Shown here: piece by piece, positions 1-8,286 of the stretch
How the letters are laid out: each line of letters starts with the position of its first letter
How positions within the stretch are numbered: position 1 is the stretch's first letter
Assembly: GCF_014203115.1 (NCBI RefSeq)
Contig: NZ_JACHIJ010000014.1
Span: 1-33,919 of the forward strand
Origin: Afipia massiliensis
GTDB lineage: Bacteria > Pseudomonadota > Alphaproteobacteria > Rhizobiales > Xanthobacteraceae
Direction: 5' to 3'
DNA length: 33,919 nucleotides
Position numbers and translations under genes: made by a program
The notes under the pieces: model-generated
What the model was told of the DNA's origin: nothing
The model's input: only the letters and a program-made list of their open reading frames with translations
Database searches by the model: none

Positions 1-141
1 CCGCTCGATGAGAGGCACCGGATAACGTCCTGAGGCAACCTCATGGTGCCATTCCCGATTCGCTGGCTCGATATGGAAGCGCATGAAATCGCCAAGTTGC
101 ACCCGCAAGCGTTCAACTTTCTCGCTGTGATCGAAATCCAT
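1..141 (-). CDS. Acyl-CoA dehydrogenase family protein, N-terminal part only (runs off the window)
   Basis: An open frame runs from an ATG at 141 to the left edge with no stop, giving 47 residues that begin MDFDHSEKVERLRVQLGDFM and continue with HIEPANREWHHEV. This matches the usual N-terminal helix of FAD-dependent acyl-CoA dehydrogenases, which oxidise acyl-CoA thioesters or, in some branches, act as flavin monooxygenase-like desulfurising enzymes. The catalytic part lies outside the window, so substrate cannot be judged. The short reading length is the main reason for caution. The decayed flavin monooxygenase fragment just upstream (365-535) would fit a former sulfur or lipid catabolic cluster, but that link is inference. 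Confidence 0.7.
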   Translation of the reverse strand, partial: MDFDHSEKVERLRVQLGDFMRFHIEPANREWHHEVASGRYPVPLIER

Positions 142-364
142 TAAGGTCCATTTCTCGCTTGCTGCGGAATCCTATAGTTTCATTGATGAAGGAATGGATT
201 TCTTGTCGTTGATGTAGGTCAAAGCTGTGTGACTTTGTTACGCCAAAGTGGCGTGAAGCTAATCGCGAACCGATTCTACTGAATGGAGCAACGGCCGGAT
301 GAGTGGCGGCGACGATAGTCACAGCGCCTAGCAGTTGGAATTTCATTCCGCTGCAACGCCTCTG

Positions 365-535
365 CTATTCTGAAGCTCCGTGATCAGGCGGCGTATCACT
401 GGAATCAAATTCCCGGCGATATTCGATGGCACCGATCAGAGGACTGAAGTCGAGAATGAGGAAATGGCTGACGCTAAGTTCGTAGTAGTAGCGGAACACT
501 TCGGCGACCTGCTCCGGCGTGTCCGTCGTCAGCGC
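365..535 (-). pseudogene. Remnant of a luciferase-like (SsuD-type) flavin monooxygenase, C-terminal fragment
   Basis: On the minus strand, between an in-frame TAG at 536-538 and the stop at 365-367, the translation contains TPEQVAEVFRYYYELSVSHF followed by LILDFSPLIGAIEYRREF. This resembles the last helix-strand-helix of bacterial luciferase-like, FMNH2-dependent alkanesulfonate monooxygenases, which typically reads GTPEQVAxxLxxYYDLGVxxFLIRGFDPLxDAIEYGREL. No start codon and no catalytic N-terminal part of the roughly 360-residue family protein is present in this frame. A different minus-strand frame (474-758) is open upstream and might hold frameshifted sequence, but I could not recognise it. 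I call this a decayed gene end; function is presumably lost. Confidence 0.5.
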
Positions 536-800
536 CTATGAGGCAGAAATTGGGCCGATTGAGAAGGGAAGGTTTCTGGTCGTAGCGATCCGCATCGTGC
601 TGGATGGATTGCGCGGTGAAGAGTCGATCGCGGCGCCGTGCCGGCGACGCAGCTTTGACGATCGAAGTGACAGTTGCCTCTCCCGATCTGATTGTTTCAA
701 CAAAAAGGATCAGTCGTCTTTCGTTTGCGATAACCTGGACGCTCGAAATCTTGTTCACTTCAGCTTTGCCGAATTGTGATGCGCTCAGTTTACTGTTTCA

Positions 801-1160
801 TCAGGCTGCAACGGTCAGCTCCTTCTCGAACTGTTCATAGGCGGAGATGGCATCGGCGGCGTACATCAGCGACGGACCACCTCCCATATAGACGGCCATG
901 CCGAGAGTCTCTTCCACTTCCTGGCGGGTGGCGCCTAGTCTGACCAGGGCCTCGGTATGGAAACCGATGCAGCCATCGCAACGGGCCGCCACGCCGATCG
1001 CAAGCGCGATCAATTCCTTCGTCTTTTTGTCCAATGCGCCATCGCACGTGGCGGCCTGTGCGAGCGTCGAAAACGCCTGCATGGTATCGGGTATACCCTT
1101 GCGCAATTTCCTCAAGTCGGCGGAAATGCGCTTGGTGAGTTCGGAATAGTTCTTTTCCAT
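801..1160 (-). CDS. AhpD-like carboxymuconolactone decarboxylase family protein
   Basis: This 119-residue protein has the all-helical AhpD/CMD fold signature: KTKELIALAIGVAARCDGCIGFH followed by ALVRLGATRQEVEETLGMAVYMGGGP is split here as a CxxC motif (Cys-Asp-Gly-Cys) with a histidine three residues later. In AhpD-type proteins that CxxC-x3-H site carries out thiol-disulfide exchange and supports peroxide reduction; a true decarboxylase would usually lack the CxxC pair. The ATG at 1160 has an AGGAAG ribosome site six bases upstream. The gene starts 11 bp after the RND permease stop, so it is probably the last gene of the regulator-adaptor-permease operon. A role in thiol or oxidant defence alongside the efflux pump is inference. 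Confidence 0.85.
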   Translation of the reverse strand: MEKNYSELTKRISADLRKLRKGIPDTMQAFSTLAQAATCDGALDKKTKELIALAIGVAARCDGCIGFHTEALVRLGATRQEVEETLGMAVYMGGGPSLMYAADAISAYEQFEKELTVAA

Positions 1161-1171
1161 TCGAGACTTCC

Positions 1172-4100
1172 TTACTTGCTGGATGATGGCTGCGGTGAAG
1201 GTTCACGTAGCGCGATGTAAATTGCCGGAATGACGAGGACCGTCAGGAGCGTCGACGACGCTAGACCGAACAGCAGCGAAATCGCCAGCCCTTGAAAGAT
1301 CGGATCGAGAAGAATGGTCGCGGCGCCGATCATGGCCGCGAGCGCGGTAAGTAGGATCGGCTTAAAACGCACGGCACCGGCTTCCAGCACCACATCGCGC
1401 AGGCGCTTGCCTTCTCCGCCGCTGTGACGGATGAAATCGACCAGCAAAATTGAATTGCGAACGATGATGCCGGCCAACGCGATGAAGCCGATCATCGAGG
1501 TTGCGGTAAACGGCGCGCCCAACAGCCAATGGCCTATCAGAATTCCGATCAGCGTCAACGGGATCGGCGTCAAGATCACCAGCGGCAGCCGGAAGCTTCG
1601 AAACTGCGCTACGACCAGGACATAGATCCCGAGGATCGCCGCGCCGAACGCCGCGCCCATGTCGCGGAAGGTCACATAGGTGATCTCCCATTCGCCGTCC
1701 CAAAGCAGCGTCGGCCGGGATTCGTCGCTGGGCTGTCCATGCAGGCTGATGACAGGCTTCGGCAGCGCGCCCCAATCATGCGCGTCGACGTGCTCAGCGA
1801 CGTCCAGCATGCCGTACAGCGGCGCCTCGAAACGGCCGGCGAGTTCGCCCATCACCATATCGGCGAACCGGCCGTCGCGCCGAAAGATCGTCGGCGACCC
1901 CTCCTCTGCCGTGGCCTTGACGACCTGGCCCAGTTCGACAACGGTTTTGCTGCCGGGAAGCGTGTTCGCCGGCACCGGCGTCGAGGCCAGCGTCTCGCTC
2001 CAGGCCAGATCGCGCTTCGGCAGCCTTACCGCGATCTCAATCGGATTGCGGTCTTCGCCGCGGTGGGAATAGCCGATCGATACGCCGCCAAACAGCATCT
2101 GGATGGTATCGTAGACATCGCGCTGCTCGACGCCGAAGAATTCGAGCCGATCCTGATCGATCGACAGCCGCAGCCGCGGCCGCTTCTCCCCGATGGAGTC
2201 GTCGATATCGACGATGAATGGCACCTTAGCGAACACCTTCTTCAACTCGGCGGTGACGGCCCGGCGCGTCGCCGCATCGGGCCCATAGATTTCCGCCAGC
2301 AACGTCGCAAGCACGGGCGGTCCGGGCGGCACCTCGACGACCTTAATACTGGTCCCCGTCGGCACGTTCACCGCCTTGAGGCGCTGCCGCAGATCGAGCG
2401 CTATATCATGACTCGCCCGCTTGCGATCGGCGCGCGCCGCGAGATTGACCTGCAGCTCGCCCAGTTCGGGCCTCTCGCGCAAATAGTAGTGCCGCACCAG
2501 GCCATTGAAATTGAACGGCGCCGGCGTGCCGGCATAGATCTGCACCGACGTGATCTCGCGCAATCCCCGCGCGATATCGGCCGTCGCAAACAGAGCGCGT
2601 TCGGTGTCCTCCAAGCTGGCGCCCTCGGGCAGATCGACCACCACCGCGATCTCGGACTTGTTGTCGAACGGCAGCAGTTTGACAGTGACGGATTTGGTCG
2701 CAAACAGCATCATCGACAACAGCGTCGCGACGCCGACGCCGATCAGGAATATCCAGGCCGAGCGTTTGCTGGCAACGACGCCGGCGGCGATACGGCGGTA
2801 GACACGCCCCAGCACGCCTTCGTCGTGCCCGCCGTGGGCCGGAGCTACGACACCTTCCTTCGGCGCCAGCCGTAGCATCAGCCAGGGCGCCACCACCATT
2901 GCGACAAAGAACGAGAACAGCATCGCCGCCGAGGCATTGGCCGGTATCGGCGCCATATAGGGGCCCATCAGCCCGGACACGAACAGCATCGGCATCAGCG
3001 CGGCAACCACCGTCAGAGTCGCAACGATCGTCGGATTTCCAACCTCGGCGACAGCCTCGATCGTCGCCTGCAGGCGCGGCCGCCCATCCTTCATCGCCCA
3101 ATGACGGGCGATGTTCTCGACCACGACGATGGCGTCGTCGACCAGGATACCGATCGAAAAGATCAACGCAAACAGACTGACCCGATTGATGGTGTAGCCC
3201 ATCAGGTTAGCCGCAAACAACGTCAGCAGGATCGTCGTCGGAATCACCACCAGCGTGACCAGCGCTTCGCGCCAGCCGATCGCAATTGCGATCAAGGCAA
3301 CGATCGACACCGTGGCAAGACCGAGATGAAACAGGAGTTCATTCGCTTTCTCGTTTGCAGTCTGACCGTAGTCACGGGTAACGATGATCTGTACATCGTC
3401 AGGGATCAGACGTGATTTCAGCCCTTCCAGCCGATGCGCAATATCATCGGAAACGGCCACCGCGTTGGCGCCCGCTCTCTTGGCAAGCGCAAGGCTGACC
3501 GCAGGAACTCGGTCCCAATTGCCCTTGCCGTCACGCACATCGTTCCACACACGGCGCTCGATCGCGCTAGGCCCAATCACCACCGTCGCCACGTCCTTGA
3601 CATACACAGGCCGCCCGTCGCGCGTCGAAATCAACAGCAGCCCGATATCGGGAATGCCTGACAGCGTCTGGCCAGCCGAGACGTTGCGGACGATCCCAGC
3701 TTCGCGGACCTGTCCTGCAAGGAACGAACGATTGGCGTCCTTCACCTTGGCGACCAACTGCTGCAACGTCACACCAAACAGCGAAAGCTTCTCCGGATCG
3801 GGCTCTACTCTGATCTGCTGAGCACCGCCGCCGGAGATGTAGGTAAGCCCGATACTGTCGACCTTCATCAGTTCGGCGCGCAGCTTATCGGCAAGTTCGT
3901 AAAGGTCCTTATCCGTCCAGCGTGCGGCTGCCTTCGGCGTCGGCGAAAGCGTGAGAACGGTCGCGGCGACGTCATTAATGCCGCGTCCGACAATCGATGG
4001 CTCGGGAATGCCGACCGGGATCCTGCCCAGATTGGCGCGGATCTTCTCATGAACGCGGAGGATCGCGTCCTCGGATTTGGTGCCGACCAAAAAGCGCGCG

Positions 4101-4390
4101 GTGACCATCACGCGATCGTCTTCGGTCTGGCTGTAGACGTGTTCCACCCCATCGATGCCCTTGATGATGGCTTCGAGCGGCTTGGTGACCAACTCAACCG
4201 CATCAGGCCCGCGCAGTCCATCGGTGTTGACGCGGATGTCGACCATCGGAACGCTGATCTGGGGCTCCTCCTCCCGTGGAATGGTGGCCAAAGCGATTAG
4301 CCCGACGACAAGTGACGCGAGCAGAAACAGTGGCGTCAGCGGCGAACTGATGGTCGCCTGGGTGAGCCGACCAGAAAGGCCGAGATTCAC
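1172..4390 (-). CDS. RND-family efflux pump inner-membrane permease
   Basis: This 1072-residue protein is a full-length hydrophobe/amphiphile efflux-type RND permease, the proton-driven inner-membrane part of a tripartite exporter. Visible features are TM1 near residues 12-32, the subfamily motif PREEEPQISVP just after it, a large periplasmic loop, the TM4 motif GILVDDAIVVVEN with its paired aspartates for proton relay, a second half with the same topology, and the C-terminal run GIIVRNSILLVDF. There the lysine of AcrB (K940) appears to be arginine, which may be usual in this branch. The start is GTG at 4388-4390, overlapping the adaptor stop by four bases, so the two are translationally coupled. 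No outer-membrane channel gene is nearby. Substrate is not evident; family membership is secure. Confidence 0.93.
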   Translation of the reverse strand: MNLGLSGRLTQATISSPLTPLFLLASLVVGLIALATIPREEEPQISVPMVDIRVNTDGLRGPDAVELVTKPLEAIIKGIDGVEHVYSQTEDDRVMVTARFLVGTKSEDAILRVHEKIRANLGRIPVGIPEPSIVGRGINDVAATVLTLSPTPKAAARWTDKDLYELADKLRAELMKVDSIGLTYISGGGAQQIRVEPDPEKLSLFGVTLQQLVAKVKDANRSFLAGQVREAGIVRNVSAGQTLSGIPDIGLLLISTRDGRPVYVKDVATVVIGPSAIERRVWNDVRDGKGNWDRVPAVSLALAKRAGANAVAVSDDIAHRLEGLKSRLIPDDVQIIVTRDYGQTANEKANELLFHLGLATVSIVALIAIAIGWREALVTLVVIPTTILLTLFAANLMGYTINRVSLFALIFSIGILVDDAIVVVENIARHWAMKDGRPRLQATIEAVAEVGNPTIVATLTVVAALMPMLFVSGLMGPYMAPIPANASAAMLFSFFVAMVVAPWLMLRLAPKEGVVAPAHGGHDEGVLGRVYRRIAAGVVASKRSAWIFLIGVGVATLLSMMLFATKSVTVKLLPFDNKSEIAVVVDLPEGASLEDTERALFATADIARGLREITSVQIYAGTPAPFNFNGLVRHYYLRERPELGELQVNLAARADRKRASHDIALDLRQRLKAVNVPTGTSIKVVEVPPGPPVLATLLAEIYGPDAATRRAVTAELKKVFAKVPFIVDIDDSIGEKRPRLRLSIDQDRLEFFGVEQRDVYDTIQMLFGGVSIGYSHRGEDRNPIEIAVRLPKRDLAWSETLASTPVPANTLPGSKTVVELGQVVKATAEEGSPTIFRRDGRFADMVMGELAGRFEAPLYGMLDVAEHVDAHDWGALPKPVISLHGQPSDESRPTLLWDGEWEITYVTFRDMGAAFGAAILGIYVLVVAQFRSFRLPLVILTPIPLTLIGILIGHWLLGAPFTATSMIGFIALAGIIVRNSILLVDFIRHSGGEGKRLRDVVLEAGAVRFKPILLTALAAMIGAATILLDPIFQGLAISLLFGLASSTLLTVLVIPAIYIALREPSPQPSSSK

Positions 4391-5376
4391 GGTTGCACCA
4401 ATTGATCGCCGGCGCGAATGCCGGACAAAATTTCGAGGCCATTGGGAAGATCGGAAGTTGGCATATCGCGCCCGCGCTGCACCGGCACGCTGACGGCCCG
4501 GTCGGCCTGTTGGATCTGGACGTAATCAATTCCAAAACGAGTGGTGACATAGCTCGATGGGATCACGAACGCGGCCCGCTCGCCGCCGGCAATCCAGACC
4601 CTGAGGCGGTCTCCGACGAAATATTCCCCTAGATTGTCGACCTTGGCATCTGCAACGACCCGGCCGTCCTCGATTTGCGGGAAGACGAGATCGATCGCAC
4701 CGAAGCGCGGCGACTTCTCGCCGGTCTCCGCTCCGTCGATACGCACCTTGTCGCCAACCTTGAGAAAGCGAGCGTGGCGCTCCGGAACCCGCAGGCGCAG
4801 CTTGAAGTCTTGCTGGGCGATCATCGCGACCGGATCGCCTGGCAGAACAACCGATCCGACCGTCACCATCCGCTTCAAGACCCGCCCGTCGGCGGGAGCC
4901 AGGATTTGTCCCTCGCTGAACTGCTGCTGAACGACGGCGCGTTCCGCGACTCGGGCACGTAATCCATTTTCTGCGACGTTAAGCGCGGTGCGAGCTTCGT
5001 CGAGCTTAATGCGGGGCAAGATGCCTCGTTCCACTAGCCCCTCGGTACGCGTGAAATCGATCTGCGTCTGGTTGGACTGGGCCTGCAGTGCTTCGATCTG
5101 GGCATCGAGGGACTTCATCTGCAATGCCAGCTTTTCGTCCCCGATCGTCGCGATAGATTGTCCGCGCGTGACGCTATCGCCTTCCCTGACATTGAGCTGA
5201 ACGACCGTGCCGCCGATCCGCCCCCGCGTGGGAACAACGCTCACGCTCTCAACTGTGGCGAACACCGCTTTCTCGTCAGCAATCGACCGTGAGGCGACGG
5301 TGAAGATCTCAGCGCCGGCTGACGCCGCGCTTAATGTCACAGCTGCGACAAGGCTCAGCCCAATCAATTCACGCAT
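4387..5376 (-). CDS. RND efflux periplasmic adaptor (membrane fusion protein)
   Basis: The protein links the RND permease to an outer-membrane channel. From the ATG at 5376 it has 329 residues beginning with a signal peptide (MRELIGLSLVAAVTLSAASA). A lipoyl-like half domain follows (RGRIGGTVVQLNVREGDSV), then an alpha-hairpin rich in Glu, Gln and Leu (roughly residues 85-145), the second lipoyl half (ILAPADGRVLKRMVTVGSVV) and beta-barrel segments. An in-frame ATG at 5421 would add 15 residues ahead of the signal peptide; I prefer 5376 because it puts the hydrophobic core at the normal place, although neither start has a strong ribosome site. It overlaps the permease start and lies about 100 bp downstream of the ArsR-family gene. 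Confidence 0.9.
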   Translation of the reverse strand: MRELIGLSLVAAVTLSAASAGAEIFTVASRSIADEKAVFATVESVSVVPTRGRIGGTVVQLNVREGDSVTRGQSIATIGDEKLALQMKSLDAQIEALQAQSNQTQIDFTRTEGLVERGILPRIKLDEARTALNVAENGLRARVAERAVVQQQFSEGQILAPADGRVLKRMVTVGSVVLPGDPVAMIAQQDFKLRLRVPERHARFLKVGDKVRIDGAETGEKSPRFGAIDLVFPQIEDGRVVADAKVDNLGEYFVGDRLRVWIAGGERAAFVIPSSYVTTRFGIDYVQIQQADRAVSVPVQRGRDMPTSDLPNGLEILSGIRAGDQLVQP

Positions 5377-5479
5377 CAGCTTGCCCACAATTTCATGGAA
5401 ATTCCTCGCCCCGGTCGCCATCTCATTTATGACCGTCGCAAGAACATTGACCTACCTCAAGGCGTCGTCGCGTTCGTCC

Positions 5480-5812
5480 TCATAATTTGCTCTTTGCCTT
5501 CCTAGCTTTCGGAGACGCGCAATAAATCCGATAAAGCGTCTTGAGAACTTCGCGCGCGGGATCACTTGCAATCGAATAGTAGATCGTCTGGGCCTCACGC
5601 CGTGCCAACACCAAGCCATCCTTACGGAGAAGAGCGAGGTGCTGCGACACCGTGGAATCGCGGAGACTCAGGAATTCTGCAAGATCACCGACCGAGCGCT
5701 CGCCATCGACTAACTGGCAAATGATCAGCAATCGATGACGGCTGGAAAGCGCCTTCAGCAATTCACTTGCCTGATCGGCGGCAGATGTCATAAGGGCGAT
5801 ATCAATTTTCAT
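5480..5812 (-). CDS. ArsR-family regulator, BigR/SqrR-like persulfide sensor candidate
   Basis: This 110-residue winged-helix protein has the ArsR core: ALSSRHRLLIICQL, then SVGDLAEFLSLRDSTVSQHL as recognition helix and DGLVLARREAQTIYYSI as wing. The metal-binding ELCVC motif of arsenic or zinc/cadmium sensors is absent (it reads GERSVGD). Instead there are only two cysteines, C32 in the IICQL helix and C98 in RIYCASP, 66 residues apart. This is the spacing of the Cys pair that forms a tetrasulfide bridge in SqrR (C41/C107) and BigR (C42/C108), as I recall. It would repress in the absence of reactive sulfur. Divergent DUF2892 and sulfide:quinone oxidoreductase genes support this. The RND genes downstream may share its promoter. 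Ligand assignment is inference. Confidence 0.85.
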   Translation of the reverse strand: MKIDIALMTSAADQASELLKALSSRHRLLIICQLVDGERSVGDLAEFLSLRDSTVSQHLALLRKDGLVLARREAQTIYYSIASDPAREVLKTLYRIYCASPKARKAKSKL

Positions 5813-5834
5813 ACTTGCGTATATACGAATCTAT
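5811..5834. promoter_or_regulatory. Probable operator palindrome between the ArsR-type gene and DUF2892
   Basis: A perfect 10-bp palindrome CGTATATACG (5818-5827) sits at the centre of a 24-bp imperfect palindrome with 9 of 12 base pairs matching. It overlaps the start codon region of the ArsR-type gene (ATG at 5812) and faces the divergent DUF2892 promoter. ArsR-family repressors bind such AT-rich dyads, so autoregulation is likely; binding is not shown by sequence alone. Confidence 0.5.
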
Positions 5835-5921
5835 GAATATCATGTCAATATAGATGACCGGCCAAACCAATGCTCAGTTGGCGCAACCATATTCCGGCTT
5901 TCAATCTTCTGGAGGACGCAC

Positions 5922-6125
5922 ATGAATATTGACAAGGCAGTACTCGCTTTTGCGGGATCAGTGGTTCTTTCCGGCCTCGCGCTCGGCTGGCTATTCAACC
6001 CTTACTGGTTTCTGCTGACGGCGTTCGCCGGACTGAACATGATCCAGGCGTCGATCACGGGCTTCTGCCCTGTCGCGCTTGTCTTCAAGAAACTCGGCAT
6101 GCGCAGCGGCTGCGCATTTTCGTGA
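5922..6125 (+). CDS. DUF2892 (YgaP-type transmembrane) small membrane protein
   Basis: The 67-residue protein has two membrane segments (AVLAFAGSVVLSGLALGWLF and WFLLTAFAGLNMIQASITGF) followed by CPVALVFKKLGMRSGCAF. The closing CP-x-A-LVFKKLG-x-R pattern is typical of the DUF2892/YgaP membrane domain, often fused or adjacent to rhodanese and sulfide-oxidising enzymes. It may anchor or gate sulfur-handling partners, but its activity is unknown. The ATG at 5922 has a strong GGAGG site. It is transcribed away from the BigR/SqrR-like regulator and toward the sulfide:quinone oxidoreductase, about 290 bp upstream of that gene. Confidence 0.85.
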   Translation: MNIDKAVLAFAGSVVLSGLALGWLFNPYWFLLTAFAGLNMIQASITGFCPVALVFKKLGMRSGCAFS

Positions 6126-6413
6126 GTCGCTAAGGATCGATCTGCAAGTCAAACGCAGTCGGTCGACTTCTCAAAAATGCAAGGGAACGCTCCATGACAT
6201 ATCACCTTTAGAAAGCCGCCCGTCCCTCTTCGACGGCCCGTCGCCGCGACGACCGAAATACTCGCGGCATGCCAATCATGACCCTGTTCTGCGACGGGTG
6301 CGAGCCTGGCCATGTTTCAGGAGCGGCGATCTCATGACAGATCATTGACTGGGTGCGGGCTCAACTCGGACCGGCACCATAGGAGGTTTAATAACAAAGC
6401 GGGAGTGAGAGCC

Positions 6414-7706
6414 TTGAACAGACGGAAATTTATTATGGGTAGCGCGGCGATGACGGCGACCGCAGCGCTGACCCAAGAGGCGCAAGCCACGACATCTTCG
6501 TCGCAAGCGAAGATTGTCATCGCGGGAGCGGGAGCTGCGGGGCTTTCGCTGGCGTCACGGCTGAAGCAGCAGATGCCACGAGCGACGATCGTTATCATCG
6601 ACGCCAAGAAAGATCATCATTTCCAACCCGGCTTCACGCTCGTGGGGGCCGGCCTCTGGTCACCGGCTGACGTCACCTTCCGCAACGCTGACTTCATGCC
6701 GTCTGGAATCGATTGGATCGAGCAGAACGTGGCGGAATTCAATCCGGACGCCAATGCAGTCACCACTACCGGTCGGCAGCGAGTGAGTTACGATTTTCTG
6801 TTCGTCGCGACGGGACTAATGCTCGACTATAAACGCATCGAAGGTATGGACACATCGCTGATCGGAAAGAATGGCATCACCTCGATCTATGCCGGCCCCG
6901 AAGCGGCGGCGAAATCATTCCGCGAGATCGACACTTTTATCGACAAGGGCGGCGTTGGCCTGTTCGGCCGCCCCCAGACCGAGATGAAATGTGCCGGAGC
7001 GCCGCTCAAGGTCACGTTCATTACAGATGATCGGGCACGACGTAAGGGCCGACGCGATGCGGTCAAACTCATCTACAATGCGCATAGTCCTGCAGTGTTC
7101 GCGGTTGTTCCGGTCAACGATCGGGTCAAGGAAATGTTCGCTGCCCGCGATGTGACGATGAACTTCAATCATATCCTAACAGCGATCGATCCCGGTTCGA
7201 AGCGAGCGACATACGCCACCGGCCCCGGCCTTGTGACGATGGAGTATGACTTCATTCATGTCGTGCCGCCGATGCGCGCGCCGGACGCAGTAAAGAACAG
7301 TCCGCTACCCTGGCAAGACGGCGCATTCGCAGCCGATGGTTGGCTCGAAGCCGATAAGGCGACACTGCGTCATCCGCGCTACCCGAATGTCTTTGCGGTT
7401 GGCGACATTGCCGGCGTACCGCGCGGAAAGACAGCGGCCAGCGTCAAGTGGCAGGTTCCAGTCGTGGTCGACAACCTTGTCGCCGAGACGGCAGGCCGCG
7501 AACCAACCGCCACCTACAACGGCTACACCTCATGTCCGCTGGTCACGGCCTATGGCAAGGCGATGCTGATCGAGTTCGACTATGACGGCAAACTCACCCC
7601 GTCGTTTCCCTTCATCGCACCGCTGGAGGAACTCTGGATCTCCTGGTTGATCGAGGAGAAGGGTCTCAAGGGCGCCTATCGCGCTATGTTACGTGGCCTG
7701 GCCTGA
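6414..7706 (+). CDS. Sulfide:quinone oxidoreductase-like flavoprotein with a Tat-like leader
   Basis: The 430-residue product begins NRRKFIMGSAAMTATAAL, a twin-arginine-like leader, then a Rossmann FAD motif (IVIAGAGAAGLSLASRL). Two cysteines are in the right context for SQR: C193 in EMKCAGAPLKV and C374 in NGYTSCPLVTAYGKAM, matching the pair that relays sulfur in type II/mitochondrial-type SQR. A GDIAGVPRGKTAASV motif near residue 330 is the usual second FAD contact. SQR oxidises sulfide to persulfide or polysulfide and reduces quinone. The start is unsure: TTG at 6414 (GGGAG eight bases upstream) and GTG at 6405 are both possible, and an AGGAGG lies further up at 6381. Location near the persulfide-sensor-like regulator supports the function. 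A Tat leader is unusual for SQR and more like flavocytochrome c sulfide dehydrogenase. Confidence 0.82.
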   Translation: MNRRKFIMGSAAMTATAALTQEAQATTSSSQAKIVIAGAGAAGLSLASRLKQQMPRATIVIIDAKKDHHFQPGFTLVGAGLWSPADVTFRNADFMPSGIDWIEQNVAEFNPDANAVTTTGRQRVSYDFLFVATGLMLDYKRIEGMDTSLIGKNGITSIYAGPEAAAKSFREIDTFIDKGGVGLFGRPQTEMKCAGAPLKVTFITDDRARRKGRRDAVKLIYNAHSPAVFAVVPVNDRVKEMFAARDVTMNFNHILTAIDPGSKRATYATGPGLVTMEYDFIHVVPPMRAPDAVKNSPLPWQDGAFAADGWLEADKATLRHPRYPNVFAVGDIAGVPRGKTAASVKWQVPVVVDNLVAETAGREPTATYNGYTSCPLVTAYGKAMLIEFDYDGKLTPSFPFIAPLEELWISWLIEEKGLKGAYRAMLRGLA

Positions 7707-7719
7707 GGAGGAATGACCG

Positions 7720-8085
7720 ATGAACGATTTTAATCCTATCACGTTGTTTGCGATATCGTACGAGACTATGGGCGTGTGGACTTGGCTGGCATTGTTCGTT
7801 GCGCTTCTGCTCCTTGCCGGTATCGTTACTGGCATACTGAAATTGCGTAACGCCAAACGGTCTCCGAAACGCCCCATTATGGCTGCTCTTTTCATGGGAG
7901 TGGGGGCGACACTGGCGTTCAGCTTTGTTGTCCCGAGGTGGACTTTGGCACAGTCAGGCTCCCTGAACGGCGCTGTCGACTATCTGGCCGTCATTCTGCT
8001 CGCGATGATCCCCGGTGCTGCTGTCGCCTCTACGGTGTTTTCCATCGCGTCCCGGCGCTGCGCTGTGCGGGGTGCCAGTACTTGA
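7720..8085 (+). CDS. Small membrane protein of unknown function downstream of SQR
   Basis: This 121-residue protein starts 13 bp after the SQR stop with a GAGGAGGAATG ribosome region, so it is very likely co-transcribed. It has three predicted membrane segments: WTWLALFVALLLLAGIVTGI, PIMAALFMGVGATLAFSFVV and YLAVILLAMIPGAAVASTVF. The short cytoplasmic loop between the first two is strongly basic (RNAKRSPKRP). I do not recognise the family with confidence; it may belong to a small conserved membrane family found beside SQR genes (possibly DUF5368). A role in sulfide oxidation or in keeping SQR at the membrane is only suggested by position. Confidence 0.75.
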   Translation: MNDFNPITLFAISYETMGVWTWLALFVALLLLAGIVTGILKLRNAKRSPKRPIMAALFMGVGATLAFSFVVPRWTLAQSGSLNGAVDYLAVILLAMIPGAAVASTVFSIASRRCAVRGAST

Positions 8086-8252
8086 AAGATGCGCCTGACG
8101 ACGTGTGGATAGAAAAAGTTGAAAAGGAATTCTCATGACGATACGTATTGACAAACTTGCACCATTTCACCGTTCAGGCATTGGTCGCGCAGTTAATCGC
8201 TCTAAGCGGGGACTGCCTAAAATTTGAATGAATTTCATTAACTGATCCTAGG

Positions 8253-8266
8253 CTGATCGTGATCAA
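8253..8266. promoter_or_regulatory. Weak FixK/Fnr-like box before the diguanylate cyclase gene
   Basis: CTGAT-CGTG-ATCAA differs from the Fnr/FixK consensus at one base. It ends only 20 bp before the ATG at 8287, which leaves little room for normal activation, so it might be chance or a site for repression. Confidence 0.2.
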
Positions 8267-8286
8267 CAAGAAGGCGCTTGTGTGAG

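Noticed and set aside
113..346. A 77-residue minus-strand frame starting with a signal-peptide-like segment
   Set aside because: It overlaps the acyl-CoA dehydrogenase start in another frame, and everything after residue 22 lacks protein-like features.
474..758. A 94-residue minus-strand open frame upstream of the monooxygenase relic
   Set aside because: It could hold frameshifted monooxygenase sequence, but I could not match it to the family, so it is not called.
1529..2875. A 448-residue plus-strand open frame
   Set aside because: It is antisense to the RND permease, rich in Arg and Asp in a pattern typical of reverse frames of GC-rich genes, and has no motif.
6267..6370. Short frames before SQR (MTLFCDGCEPGHVSGAAIS and continuation)
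   Set aside because: An in-frame stop breaks the reading after about 20 residues and no family is recognised.
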